Part shown: positions 1 through 9,342 of the stretch, piece after piece
Numbering within the stretch: the stretch's first letter is position 1
Layout: each line of letters opens with the position of its first letter
Translations under genes and position numbers: made by a program
Notes under the pieces: model-generated
Seen by the model: only the letters and a program-made list of their open reading frames with translations
What the model was told of the DNA's origin: nothing
The model's database searches: none
Origin: Gemmatimonadota bacterium
Lineage (GTDB): Bacteria; Gemmatimonadota; Gemmatimonadetes; Gemmatimonadales; GWC2-71-9
Assembly (NCBI GenBank): GCA_016874005.1
Contig: VGVQ01000007.1
Location: 62,001 to 126,000, forward strand
Reading direction: 5' to 3'
Length of the DNA stretch: 64,000 nt

Positions 1-2082
1 TGCCTCCGCCGGGGCGAACCGAGGCCCCAGTCTCGCCGTGAGGCCCTCGAGCCTCGCGACGATCCGATCGGCACCTTCCTGGTCGATCATTCGGAGCGGC
101 CCACCGCGGAACGGCGGGAACCCGATTCCGAACACGGCGCCGATATCTCCGTCGCGGGGACAACGGATCACCCCTTCGGCGTGAGCGCGGGCCGCCTCGT
201 TCAAGAGGACGGAGACCAGACGCTCGGCGAGCCCGCCTGGCTCCACCGCGGCGAGCGGCTTGACCCCGATGAGCCGGTAGACCGCGGGGTCGGGATCAGC
301 CTTCTTCCCATCGCGGTAGAGATAGAAACCCGAGCCCGTCTTCCGGCCGAATCGCTTGGCGGCGAGGAGGGTTTCGACAGCCGGCGACGAGGCCAAGCGG
401 TCGCCGAAAGCCTCCCGCATCACCCCTCCTCCCTTGGCGGCGACATCGAGTCCAACCTCGTCCAGCAGAGCCAGGGGACCGACGGGAAACCCGAAGCGGA
501 CCATGGCCCGGTCGATTACCTCGATCGGAACACCCTCAGCGAGGAGATGGCCGGCCTCGACGATATAGGGCGCCAGGATTCGATTGACCCAGAAACCGGG
601 GCGGTCCCCCACGACGATCACGGTCTTGCCCAGCCGCCGGCCGAATCGGACGGCCGTGGCAATGGCCTCGGGGTCGGTTGGCGCCGCCGGAATCACCTCG
701 AGGAGCGGCATCCGGTCGACCGGCGAGAAGAAGTGCATCCCGAGCACCCGCTCCGGATGGCGGGCGGCCTCGGCGATCCGAGCGATCGGAATGGTCGAAG
801 TATTGCTGGCGATCACCGTCCCCGATGGCACGACCGACTCCAGCTCAGCGACGACCTGGCGTTTGACCGAGAGATCCTCGAACACGGCTTCGATTACCAG
901 ATCGGCGGCGGAAAACCCGGCATAGTCGGTCCCGCCGGAGACCAGCGCGGCGATCCGCTCGTACTCGAACTTCGAGATTCGCCGGCGGCCGAGCTGTGCT
1001 CTTGGGATTGCCAGCGCCGCCATGATGCCCTTCCCGACTCGTGCCAGGTCGGCGTCCTTGAGACGGACCTCCGCCTTGGCCGTCCCGATCGCGGTTCCCG
1101 CGATGCCGGCACCCATGAACCCCGCCCCGACGACGCCGAGGCGGCTGACCTCGCGCGCGGCCGTCCCGGCCGGCACGCCGTCGTCTTTCTTGAGGGCGTT
1201 GGTGGCAAAGAAGATCCCGACCAACTCCCGGGAGACCGGCGACACCGCGAGGGCGCCGAACGCCTTCGCCTCAGCGGCCAGTCCTGCCGCCATGCCTCGC
1301 TCCATGCTGGTCGCGACCACCTCGATCGCCGCGAGCGGTGCGGGATAGTGCCCCTGGGTCTTGGCGAGCACCTGCCGCCGAGCCATTCGGTACACCAGCA
1401 GGCGCCCTGGCAGTGACCGATCGAGCAGGGCCCCGGCGAGGCCGCCCCGCCGCCGGCCTCGAATCGCCTCGCCCGCCGCGAGTCGCTTGGCCGCCCGGAA
1501 GGCGGTTTCGAGCAGGATGCTCTCCGGCACCAGTTCGTCGACCAACCCGAGCGTAAACGCCTTGGCGGCCCGCTCGCTCTTGCCCGCCAGGATGAGATCG
1601 AGCGCGGCCCGCAGCCCGATCAACCGGGGCAGTCGGCTGCAGCCCCCCGCCCCGGGAATGATCCCGAGTTGCACCTCCGGCAATCCGAGCTGGGTCTTGG
1701 GATGGTCGCTGGCGACCCAGTAGCGGCAAGCCAGGGCCAGTTCGAGGCCGAGCCCGAGACAGGTGCCGTGGATCGCCACGACCACCGGCTTGGCGAACCC
1801 GGCCACGCCGTCGAGAAAGGCGTGGCCCTGGCGGCTGGCTGCCTCGGCCTCGGCCGCGCTGGTGAAGGCGACGAAGGCGTTGATGTCGGCGCCCGCGACG
1901 AAGCTGTCGGGCTTGCCCGAGCGGAGGACCACGGCCTCGACCCCGGCCTCGGAACGGAGCTCATCGAGCACCGCCTGCAATTCGGCCGCCGCGCCCGGAC
2001 CGAACGTGTTGACCGGCTCGCCCGGCACGTCGAGCGTCACGATGGCGACCCGATCGCGAACCTCGGTGGTGGTCACGGGCAC
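1..2082 (-). CDS. fadJ: Fatty acid oxidation complex alpha subunit (enoyl-CoA hydratase / 3-hydroxyacyl-CoA dehydrogenase), 3' end cut
   Basis: Bifunctional beta-oxidation enzyme: hydrates 2-enoyl-CoA and oxidises the 3-hydroxyacyl-CoA with NAD. The frame stays open from a GTG at 2082 to the window edge, 694 codons, close to the usual FadJ length, so only a short C-terminal piece is missing. The N-terminal crotonase domain shows FVAGADINAF, HGTCLGLGLELALAC and LGLPEVQLGIIPGAGG, including both expected glutamates. The dehydrogenase half has the Rossmann motif LGVVGAGFMGAGIAG, the HFFSPVDRMPLLEVI segment and GFWVNRILAPY. It starts one base after the stop of the thiolase gene, so the two are co-transcribed and probably coupled. 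A second GTG at 2076 is an alternative start. It is called FadJ rather than FadB because its partner is FadI-like. Confidence 0.93.
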   Translation of the reverse strand, partial: MPVTTTEVRDRVAIVTLDVPGEPVNTFGPGAAAELQAVLDELRSEAGVEAVVLRSGKPDSFVAGADINAFVAFTSAAEAEAASRQGHAFLDGVAGFAKPVVVAIHGTCLGLGLELALACRYWVASDHPKTQLGLPEVQLGIIPGAGGCSRLPRLIGLRAALDLILAGKSERAAKAFTLGLVDELVPESILLETAFRAAKRLAAGEAIRGRRRGGLAGALLDRSLPGRLLVYRMARRQVLAKTQGHYPAPLAAIEVVATSMERGMAAGLAAEAKAFGALAVSPVSRELVGIFFATNALKKDDGVPAGTAAREVSRLGVVGAGFMGAGIAGTAIGTAKAEVRLKDADLARVGKGIMAALAIPRAQLGRRRISKFEYERIAALVSGGTDYAGFSAADLVIEAVFEDLSVKRQVVAELESVVPSGTVIASNTSTIPIARIAEAARHPERVLGMHFFSPVDRMPLLEVIPAAPTDPEAIATAVRFGRRLGKTVIVVGDRPGFWVNRILAPYIVEAGHLLAEGVPIEVIDRAMVRFGFPVGPLALLDEVGLDVAAKGGGVMREAFGDRLASSPAVETLLAAKRFGRKTGSGFYLYRDGKKADPDPAVYRLIGVKPLAAVEPGGLAERLVSVLLNEAARAHAEGVIRCPRDGDIGAVFGIGFPPFRGGPLRMIDQEGADRIVARLEGLTARLGPRFAPAEA

Positions 2083-2083
2083 G

Positions 2084-3367
2084 CTACACCTGCTCCAGAA
2101 CCATCGCGAAACCCATCCCGCCCTGGGCGCAGATGGAGAGCAAGCCGAACTGCACTTGCCGGCGGATCATCTCGTTGGTGAGGGTCGTGATGATCCTCGC
2201 CCCGGTCGCCCCGAACGGATGGCCGATGGCGATCGAGCCGCCCATCACGTTGGTCCGGTCCCAGTCCACTTCGCCCACCGGAGCCGCTCGCCCGAGCCGC
2301 TCGGCCCAGGCTCGCGACCCCCACGCCTGCACATTTGCCAGGACCTGGGCCGCGAAGGCCTCGTGGATCTCGACCAAGCCGATGTCCGTCCAGACGAGGC
2401 CGGCTCGGTCGAGCGCGAGCGGTACCGCGAAGGCCGGTCCCATCAGCAACTGCCACCCCGGGTCGACCGCCGCGACCGCGTAGCTCTTGACGACCACTCG
2501 TGGCGCCAACCCGAGGGTCCGAGCCCGCTGGTATTCCATCAGCAGCACGGCGGCGGCACCATCCGTGAGCGGCGAGGCGTTCCCGGCTGTCACCGAACCG
2601 TACTTGCGGTCGAATACCGGCTTGAGGGCGGCGAGGGCCTCGAGGGTGGAGTCCGGTCGAATGCCGTTGTCGCCGGTGGTGACTTGGTCCATCCCGGGTC
2701 CGCCGAACCAGGGGGCGATTTCCGCCCCGAGCCGTCCGTCGTCGATCGCGGCCGCGGCGCGGCGGTGGCTCTGCAGGGCGTACTCGTCCTGGGCCTGCCG
2801 GGAGATCCCGTTCAGTTTGGCCATCTTCTCCGCCGACTGGCCCATCGACTCGCCGGTGGACGGCTCGGCGATCGCGGGGGCGACCGGCACCAGATCGCGG
2901 GGTCGGACCGACCCGAAGAGCCGGAGACGTTCGGTCAGCGACTTGGCCTTGCTGGCGGCGACCAGCACCTGACTGAATCGCCGAGAATGGAGAATGGGAA
3001 CATCGGAGAGCGTCTCGACTCCACCGGCGAGCACCGTGTCGGCGTGACCGAGGACGATCTGATCGGCACCGGCGGCGACCGCTTGGGCGGAGGAGGCGCA
3101 GGCGAGGTTGAGGCTGTGGGCCGGGACATCGCGCGGGAACTGCGGCAGGAGGCTGACCTCGCGCGCGACGTTAGGCGCGCTCAGGTGCGGCACCACCTGG
3201 CCGAAGATCACTTGGTCGACCTCGTCTCCGTCGAGGCCGCTGCGCACCATCAACTCCCGCGCCGCGAACCGGGCCAGGGTCACCGGGGTCGTCTCCCGGA
3301 AGATCGACCCGGCCCGGGCGAAGGGAGTCCGCACTCCGGTGAGGATCGCCGCCCGCCGACTCGCCAC
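2084..3367 (-). CDS. fadI: Acetyl-CoA acyltransferase (3-ketoacyl-CoA thiolase), FadI-like
   Basis: Thiolase of 427 residues that cleaves 3-ketoacyl-CoA with CoA as the last step of each beta-oxidation round. The nucleophile is Cys90 in LNLACASSAQAVAAG. The catalytic His lies in EIHEAFAAQVLANV and the second Cys in LLSICAQGGMGFAMV. The spacing and the motifs FGQVV, STGESMGQSAEKMAK and GGSIAIGHPFGATGAR fit the FadI branch better than FadA. The GTG at 3367 was chosen because the protein then begins just before the conserved ILTGVRTPFARAG segment, and the codon lies 2 bases beyond the methyltransferase stop. Longer starts upstream would overlap that gene. It forms an operon with the hydratase/dehydrogenase downstream. 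Confidence 0.94.
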   Translation of the reverse strand: MASRRAAILTGVRTPFARAGSIFRETTPVTLARFAARELMVRSGLDGDEVDQVIFGQVVPHLSAPNVAREVSLLPQFPRDVPAHSLNLACASSAQAVAAGADQIVLGHADTVLAGGVETLSDVPILHSRRFSQVLVAASKAKSLTERLRLFGSVRPRDLVPVAPAIAEPSTGESMGQSAEKMAKLNGISRQAQDEYALQSHRRAAAAIDDGRLGAEIAPWFGGPGMDQVTTGDNGIRPDSTLEALAALKPVFDRKYGSVTAGNASPLTDGAAAVLLMEYQRARTLGLAPRVVVKSYAVAAVDPGWQLLMGPAFAVPLALDRAGLVWTDIGLVEIHEAFAAQVLANVQAWGSRAWAERLGRAAPVGEVDWDRTNVMGGSIAIGHPFGATGARIITTLTNEMIRRQVQFGLLSICAQGGMGFAMVLEQV

Positions 3368-3369
3368 GA

Positions 3370-3834
3370 TTACTTTGTCCGCTGGGCGACGACGCTGGCC
3401 ACCGCCGCCCACTGAGCGTTGTCCGCCGGTTCGAACGCCTCCCGGCCAAACCGAACCGTGAGGGGCGCCACCAAACCGGCGATCTCGCCGAACTTGAGTA
3501 AATGGGCTGGCTGTTGTGGACCCCAGCCGAGTTGTCGCTGAATCTCGAGAAAGGTTTCGAACAGCAGGACACCCCCGGGCTTGACCAAGCCGGCAACGAG
3601 TGGCATCCGTTGGCGGTCGAGGTAGTTGAACAGCAGTACGACATCGAACTGACCGAAATCTGGCCAGGTTCTTTCGAGATCGGCCTCGACCCAGCCGAGG
3701 TCGGCCCGTCGCCGCTTGGCCTCGGTCTGACCCTCGCTGAGCCGGGAGGGGTCGCGATCAACCGCGACGACCTCGGCCCCAAGAAGGGCGGCGGCGATGG
3801 CGTGTCGACCGGCCCCGCAGGCCAAGTCGAGCAC
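3370..3834 (-). CDS. SAM-dependent methyltransferase (class I), start uncertain
   Basis: Class I methyltransferase core. Motif I is VLDLACGAGRHA, followed by an acidic ribose-binding strand end (VVAVDRD) and FDVVLLFNYLDR. The GTG used here puts motif I at the extreme N-terminus, which is too short. The frame stays coding-like back to about 3930 and reads SYWFTSHASLIGPGRR immediately before motif I, a typical N-terminal helix for these enzymes. That extension has no ATG, GTG or TTG; a CTG at 3930 is the only plausible start seen, and it would lie 4 bases from the divergent glpD start. The substrate cannot be told from sequence. The gene leads the fadI-fadJ run, with 2 bases to the thiolase start. 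Confidence 0.8.
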   Translation of the reverse strand: MLDLACGAGRHAIAAALLGAEVVAVDRDPSRLSEGQTEAKRRRADLGWVEADLERTWPDFGQFDVVLLFNYLDRQRMPLVAGLVKPGGVLLFETFLEIQRQLGWGPQQPAHLLKFGEIAGLVAPLTVRFGREAFEPADNAQWAAVASVVAQRTK

Positions 3835-3933
3835 TCGGCGGCCAGGGCCGATCAGTGAGGCATGGCTGGTAAACCAATAGCTTGGTCGCTGCTCGAACCC
3901 CGCGGCCGGAGTGGGCGTATCGATGGACAGAGA

Positions 3934-5586
3934 ATGAATCCTTCCGCTCGTGCGACTGTCTGGGACCTATCGAGCCTCGAGCACGATCTTCTGATCATCG
4001 GTGGCGGCGCTACCGGCGCCGGCATCGCGAGGGAAGCCGTCTTGAGAGGGCTCAAGGTCGCGCTGGTCGACCGTTACGACTTTGCCGGCGGGACCAGTTC
4101 CCGGTCGAGCCGGCTGATCCACGGCGGGCTTCGCTATCTCGAACACCGCCACTGGAGCCTGGTGCGGGAGTCCCTCCGCGAACGGGCGGTGCTCCTCCGG
4201 ACCGCTCCCCACCTGGTGCGCCGACTCGCCTTCCTGTTTCCCGGATTCCAGGGAGACCGGGTCCCGCGGTGGAAGACCGAGATCGGCCTGATGCTCTACA
4301 ACGTCCTGGCGCTCGGCGGTAATGTGCGCCGGCACCGGGCTCTGAGCAAGCGAGCCGTCCTGGAACATGAGCCGCTGCTCAGGGAAAAGGGGCTCGTCGG
4401 CGGCGCCCTCTACTGGGATGCCCAGTGCGACGACGCCAGGCTGACCCTGGCCACCATCCAATCGGCCGCTCAGCACGGCGCGATGGTCGCCAATCACATG
4501 TGCGTCACCGCGTTGGATCGGGACGCGGAGCTGGTCCGCGGAGCGGTGATCGAGGACCAGCTCACCGGCGCCACCGCCACGGTCCATGCCAAGGTCGTCG
4601 TCAACGCCACTGGTCCCTGGAGCGACCAAGTGCGGGCTCTCGAATCGGACCGGATCCGCCCCCTCCTCAAGACCACCAGGGGCGCCCACGTCATGGTGCC
4701 CCGCTCCCGAATCGGACACCACCACGCCATCACGTTCCTGAGCCCGGTGGACGGTCGGGTGATGTTCGTAATGCCGTGGGGCGATCGGTCGTACCTCGGC
4801 ACCACCGACACCGACACCTCGGAAGCGCCCGATCACGTCGCCGCCACCGAAGCCGACATGCTGTACTTGATCCGATCCACCAACGCGATCTTCCCTTCGG
4901 CGCGGTTGGCGATCGAGGACGTCTCGACCTCCTGGGCCGGCCTTCGACCCCTGATCGACAGCGGCCCGGATGCCCGGCCGAGCGACCGGCCGCGAGAGCA
5001 CCTGATCGAGGAGAGCCCGGCCGGTGTCATCAGCATCGCGGGCGGCAAGCTCACGACCTATCGCCGGATGGCGGTCGAGGTCGTCGACCGCGCCAGGGCC
5101 CGGCTCGACCGCGGCCCGCTCCGTCGCACCGATCCGATGAAAAGCCGAACCGCCACCGAGCCGCTCCCGGGTGGGGAGCCGATTCGAACCGAGGATCTCT
5201 TCACCAAGGGCGTCGCGAAGGGGCTCTCGGAGCCCACGGTAGCCCATCTGGTCGGCCAGTACGGCTCGGCGACGCCCGAGCTGTACCGATTGGTGTCGGA
5301 GTGGCCCCAGCTCAAGGACCCAGTCCACCCCCAACATGGCGCCATCGGAGCGCAGGTGATTCACGCGGTCCGCCAGGAGTACGCCCGGCGCCTCGACGAC
5401 GTGGTGTTCCGTCGTCTTTCGCTGGTGCACGAAACGCCTGACGCCGGAGTCGCCGGGGTAGAGCGGGCCTCCCGGATCATGGCGCGGGAACTCGGCTGGG
5501 ACGAGGAGCGCCGCCGAATCGAAGTCGAGCGCTGCCGCGAACAGATCGCCACCATCCCGACCGGCCGGCCGTTATCTTCCCGCTGA
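3934..5586 (+). CDS. glpD: FAD-dependent glycerol-3-phosphate dehydrogenase
   Basis: Oxidises sn-glycerol-3-phosphate to dihydroxyacetone phosphate at the membrane and passes electrons to quinone. The 550-residue protein has the FAD dinucleotide fold IIGGGATGAGIAREA near residues 21-35 and the GlpD/GlpA signatures GGTSSRSSRLIHGGLRYLEH, GTTDTD and SIAGGKLTTYRRMA. A C-terminal DAO_C-like helical domain follows. The ATG at 3934 was chosen. An in-frame start at 3862 exists but adds an unconserved basic leader and overlaps the divergent methyltransferase. It lies 19 bases upstream of the 2-oxoglutarate dehydrogenase gene on the same strand, so the two may share a transcript. Confidence 0.95.
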   Translation: MNPSARATVWDLSSLEHDLLIIGGGATGAGIAREAVLRGLKVALVDRYDFAGGTSSRSSRLIHGGLRYLEHRHWSLVRESLRERAVLLRTAPHLVRRLAFLFPGFQGDRVPRWKTEIGLMLYNVLALGGNVRRHRALSKRAVLEHEPLLREKGLVGGALYWDAQCDDARLTLATIQSAAQHGAMVANHMCVTALDRDAELVRGAVIEDQLTGATATVHAKVVVNATGPWSDQVRALESDRIRPLLKTTRGAHVMVPRSRIGHHHAITFLSPVDGRVMFVMPWGDRSYLGTTDTDTSEAPDHVAATEADMLYLIRSTNAIFPSARLAIEDVSTSWAGLRPLIDSGPDARPSDRPREHLIEESPAGVISIAGGKLTTYRRMAVEVVDRARARLDRGPLRRTDPMKSRTATEPLPGGEPIRTEDLFTKGVAKGLSEPTVAHLVGQYGSATPELYRLVSEWPQLKDPVHPQHGAIGAQVIHAVRQEYARRLDDVVFRRLSLVHETPDAGVAGVERASRIMARELGWDEERRRIEVERCREQIATIPTGRPLSSR

Positions 5587-5605
5587 CCGGTTAGGAAAGA
5601 GTGTG

Positions 5606-8600
5606 ATGGCCGACCAATTCCCGGACCCCAACGTTTTCGAGACCGCCAACGCGGGGTTCGCTCAAGCGCTCTACGAGGAGTACCTCCGCGATCCATCCTC
5701 GGTCGGAGCCGAATGGCGCCGGCTGTTCGAAGCCGGCCGGGTCGGCGAGCGGCCGCCAGTCGCCACCGGCAACGGGAGCAAGCCGGCAGCCGAACCGCCC
5801 GCCGCCGGCAACGGGGCGGGCGCGGTGCCCCACGGAACCGCCATGAAGGGCCCGGCCGCGAGGCTCGCCGCCAACATGAACGAGAGCCTCTCGGTGCCCA
5901 CGGCCACCACGTTCCGGGAGATCTCGGTTCGGGTCTTGGAGACCCGCCGAGCCGAGCTCAATGCGGCGCTCAAGGGGGCGGGGCGAAGCGAGAAGCTCTC
6001 GTTCACCCATCTGATCGGGTATGCCCTGGTTCGAGCGGCGGTCGCGCATCCGGTCATGACCCACACCTTCGCGATGGTCGACGGCGTCGCCAATCGGGTC
6101 GCGGCCCCGGGCGTCAACCTGGGCATCGCGGTCGACGTCGAGCGCAAGGATGGCTCGCGGGGGTTGGTCGTCCCGGTCATTCGGCAGGCCGATCGGATGG
6201 CATTCGGCGATTACCTGTCGGTCTACGAGGGTCTGGTCGAGAAGGCGCGCCTGGGCAAGTTGATGCCGGACGATTTCGTGGGGGCCACCATGACCCTCAC
6301 CAATCCTGGCGGGCTTGGGACCGTGGCGTCGGTTCCTCGGCTGATGGCCGGTCAGGGCAGCATCATCGCGGTCGGAGCCATCGGATTCCCTCCGGAGTAT
6401 CTCGGTGCCTCCGCCGACCAGCTCTCGGCGCTCGGGGTGAGCAAGGTGATGATGATCACCAGCACCTACGACCATCGGGTGATCCAAGGCGCGGAGTCCG
6501 GGAGCTTCCTCCGCACCATGGAGCAGTTGCTCCAGGGTGAGGAACTTTTCTATCAGTCGATCGCCGAGTCCCTCGGCGTGAAGCTCGGGGGCCCGATCGC
6601 GGCCGCGCCCCCCCGTCCCGAGCGCCCCAGCATCGCCATCCCCATGTCGGCCGGTGACGCGAGGGTGCCGGCGGATCTCCGAGACGTCGCCGCGGCCATG
6701 GCATTGGTCAAAGCCCTCCGAACCCACGGGCACCTGGCCGCGCGGCTCGACCCGCTCGGCAGCGAACCGATCGGCGATCCCGCCCTCGACCCCGGCCCCC
6801 TCGGGCTCAGCGACGAGGTGATGCGCCGGATCCCCGCGGCGGTGCTGCGGGTGGCGGTGCCGGGCGATACCCTCGCCGACGCGCTCCCGAATCTGGTGGC
6901 GACTTACTGCGGCAACATCGCCTACGAGGTCGAGCATCTCGCCAGCCACGAGGAGCGGGTCTGGCTCCGCCAACAGATCGAAGGCGGCGGCCACCGCCGG
7001 ATGCTCGACCCGGACCACCGAATCGAATTGCTCGACCGGCTCATTCAAGTCGAAGCGTTCGAGCGCTTCCTCCACAAAGCCTATCTCGGCCAGAAGCGGT
7101 TCTCGATCGAGGGCCTCGACCTGGTGGTTCCGATACTCGATGCCGCCATCGACATGGCGGCCGATCAAGGCGCCCGGGAAGTGGTCCTCGGCATGGCTCA
7201 TCGAGGACGGCTCAACGTCCTGGTTCACACCCTCGGTCGCCCCTACGCGACGATCTTCGCCGAGTTCGAGGGGAAGAAGGCCGGGAAAGAGGGTGAGGAC
7301 GAAGGGACCGGCGACGTGAAGTACCACCATGGCGCCGAGGGCGCCTTCGTCACCAAGTCGGGCCGGTCGATCACCGTCTCACTGGCCCACAACCCGAGCC
7401 ACCTCGAGTTCGTCGGCCCGGTGGTCGACGGCCGAGCCCGGGCCCATCAGACCCAACGGCGGACCGCGACGGGCTATCACGATCCCACCGCCGCGCTGCC
7501 GTTCGTGATCCACGGCGACGCCGCCTTTGCCGGCCAGGGCGTCGTCCAGGAGACCCTCAACCTCGGGACCCTGCGCGGCTACCGAACCGGCGGCACCGTT
7601 CACGTCATCGCGAACAACCAGATCGGCTTCACCACCGACCCGCTCGACTCGCGGTCCACGAGACACGCCAGCGACCTGGCCAAGGGCTTCGATATCCCCA
7701 TCATCCACGTCAACGCCGACGATCCCGAGGCTTGCCTCGCGGCGATTCGGCTGACGATGATGTACCGGGAACGGTTCCGCGGGGACGTCGTCATCGACCT
7801 GGTCGGCTATCGACGCCACGGCCACAACGAGGGCGACGAACCTGGCTACACCCAACCCAACCTGTACGAGCGGATCAAAGGGCATCCGACGGTGCGCGAG
7901 CAGTACGCCGCCCGGCTCGTTGCCGAGGGCGTCCTGACGGCGGAGGAAGCCGCCCAGCGCTACCAGGCGGCCTACCAGCATCTCGTCGATCTGCAGCACG
8001 GATTCAAGGCCTCGCAGGCCCACCCCAAGCCTTCCGAACCGGCTCCGGCCCGGGTCCGCCTCGAGGATCCCCCGACCGCGGTCGACGGGGCGACACTGGT
8101 GGCGCTCAACGAGGCCCTGCTGTCGTTTCCCGACGGCTTCCAGGTCCACCCCAAGCTGAAACGACAGCTGGACCGTCGTCGAGTGGCGATCGGGCCGGAG
8201 GGAGGGATCGACTGGGGCCACGCCGAAGCGCTGGCGTTTGCCTCGCTGCTGGCGGACGGCGTGCCGGTCCGGTTGACCGGCCAGGATTGCGAGCGGGGCA
8301 CCTTCAGCCACCGCCACGTGGCGCTCCACGACGCCGCCACCGGTCAGCGGCTCATCCCGATGCAACAGCTGCCGGGTTCGCTCGCGTCGTTCGAGGTCCA
8401 CAACAGCCCCCTCTCGGAGCTGGCGACCCTCGGCTTCGAGTACGGATATGCCACTGCCGCGTCCGAGGCGCTGGTCGTCTGGGAGGCCCAGTTCGGCGAC
8501 TTCATCAACGGCGCCCAGGTGATCGTCGACCAGTTCATCGCCGCGGGGCTGTCGAAGTGGGGGGTCACCTCCCGGTTGACCCTGCTCCTCCCGCATGGCT

Positions 8601-9232
8601 ACGAGGGGCAAGGGCCGGAGCATTCCAGCGCCCGGCTCGAGCGGTTCCTCCAGTTGGCCGCCGAAGGCAACATGCGGGTCGCCAACTGCACCACGGCGGC
8701 CCAGTACTTCCACCTGCTCCGCCGGCAAGCTCGCCGGAATCGGCAACGCCCCCTGGTGATTTTCACGCCCAAGAGCCTGCTTCGGCTGCCCGCGGCAACC
8801 TCTCGGCTCGAGGAACTGGCGGCCGGACGCTTCGAGCCGGTCCTCGACGATCCGGCGGCCAGATCCCGCGGGGCCGAAATCGGCCGGGTGGTGCTCTGCA
8901 GCGGCAAGGTCTACTACGACCTGCTCGCCCGGGCCGAGACGGCCGGGAGCCGACCGGCCCTGGTCCGGCTGGAGCGGCTCTACAGCTTCCCGGACGATGA
9001 ACTTCGGTCGGTCCTGGCCCAGTACCCCAACCTCCGCGAGGTCGTCTGGTGCCAAGAGGAGCCGCGGAACATGGGAGCGTGGGGATTCGTCGAGCCACGG
9101 CTCCGGGCGCTACTGCCTAACGGCGCTGTCTTGCGTTACGTCGGCCGGCCGGAGCGAGCCAGTCCCGCCGAGGGCAACTCCGCGGCGCATACCGTCGAGC
9201 AGGATCGACTGACGACCGAAGCGGTCGCCTGA
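5606..9232 (+). CDS. kgd: Multifunctional 2-oxoglutarate dehydrogenase, fused E2 succinyltransferase and E1 (Kgd type)
   Basis: The 1208-residue protein carries two TCA-cycle activities. Residues 1-45 match the E1 N-terminal segment (FETANAGFAQALYEEYLRDP). A Pro/Gly/Ala-rich linker follows in place of a lipoyl domain. Residues about 75-330 form a 2-oxoacid dehydrogenase acyltransferase core with YDHRVIQG (His290). Residues about 340-1208 are thiamine-diphosphate E1, with HRGRLNVL (His532), GDAAFAGQGVVQETLNL and NNQIGFTT (Asn670), then the transketolase-like and C-terminal domains. This is the architecture known from mycobacterial Kgd (SucA), where lipoyl groups are supplied in trans. The ATG at 5606 follows an AGGAAAG ribosome-binding site at 5593-5599; a GTG one codon earlier is less likely. 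A terminator hairpin follows the stop. Confidence 0.94.
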   Translation: MADQFPDPNVFETANAGFAQALYEEYLRDPSSVGAEWRRLFEAGRVGERPPVATGNGSKPAAEPPAAGNGAGAVPHGTAMKGPAARLAANMNESLSVPTATTFREISVRVLETRRAELNAALKGAGRSEKLSFTHLIGYALVRAAVAHPVMTHTFAMVDGVANRVAAPGVNLGIAVDVERKDGSRGLVVPVIRQADRMAFGDYLSVYEGLVEKARLGKLMPDDFVGATMTLTNPGGLGTVASVPRLMAGQGSIIAVGAIGFPPEYLGASADQLSALGVSKVMMITSTYDHRVIQGAESGSFLRTMEQLLQGEELFYQSIAESLGVKLGGPIAAAPPRPERPSIAIPMSAGDARVPADLRDVAAAMALVKALRTHGHLAARLDPLGSEPIGDPALDPGPLGLSDEVMRRIPAAVLRVAVPGDTLADALPNLVATYCGNIAYEVEHLASHEERVWLRQQIEGGGHRRMLDPDHRIELLDRLIQVEAFERFLHKAYLGQKRFSIEGLDLVVPILDAAIDMAADQGAREVVLGMAHRGRLNVLVHTLGRPYATIFAEFEGKKAGKEGEDEGTGDVKYHHGAEGAFVTKSGRSITVSLAHNPSHLEFVGPVVDGRARAHQTQRRTATGYHDPTAALPFVIHGDAAFAGQGVVQETLNLGTLRGYRTGGTVHVIANNQIGFTTDPLDSRSTRHASDLAKGFDIPIIHVNADDPEACLAAIRLTMMYRERFRGDVVIDLVGYRRHGHNEGDEPGYTQPNLYERIKGHPTVREQYAARLVAEGVLTAEEAAQRYQAAYQHLVDLQHGFKASQAHPKPSEPAPARVRLEDPPTAVDGATLVALNEALLSFPDGFQVHPKLKRQLDRRRVAIGPEGGIDWGHAEALAFASLLADGVPVRLTGQDCERGTFSHRHVALHDAATGQRLIPMQQLPGSLASFEVHNSPLSELATLGFEYGYATAASEALVVWEAQFGDFINGAQVIVDQFIAAGLSKWGVTSRLTLLLPHGYEGQGPEHSSARLERFLQLAAEGNMRVANCTTAAQYFHLLRRQARRNRQRPLVIFTPKSLLRLPAATSRLEELAAGRFEPVLDDPAARSRGAEIGRVVLCSGKVYYDLLARAETAGSRPALVRLERLYSFPDDELRSVLAQYPNLREVVWCQEEPRNMGAWGFVEPRLRALLPNGAVLRYVGRPERASPAEGNSAAHTVEQDRLTTEAVA

Positions 9233-9244
9233 GCCGTCGGCAAC

Positions 9245-9277
9245 CGGCCGGTTGACACCAAACCGGCCGTTCTTCGT
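9245..9277 (+). terminator. Intrinsic terminator after kgd
   Basis: Perfect 9-bp inverted repeat (CGGCCGGTT at 9245-9253 with AACCGGCCG at 9261-9269) and a 7-base loop, followed by TTCTTCGT. It sits 13 bases after the kgd stop. A TTGACA sequence inside the loop side (9252-9257) could also act as a -35 element for the small membrane protein downstream, but no good -10 is seen. Confidence 0.6.
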
Positions 9278-9342
9278 ATGAGCGGGGGCGACCGGCATTG
9301 GGACGGTCGGCTTCCGTCATCGCACAGCGAGGAGAGCGCCGA

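Noticed and set aside
1763-3415. Plus-strand open frame of 550 codons across the thiolase and hydratase genes
   Set aside because: It lies antisense to two strongly conserved enzymes, and its translation has no recognisable domain.
5591-7330. Minus-strand open frame of 579 codons within kgd
   Set aside because: It is a shadow of the kgd reading frame, with composition typical of antisense GC-rich frames.
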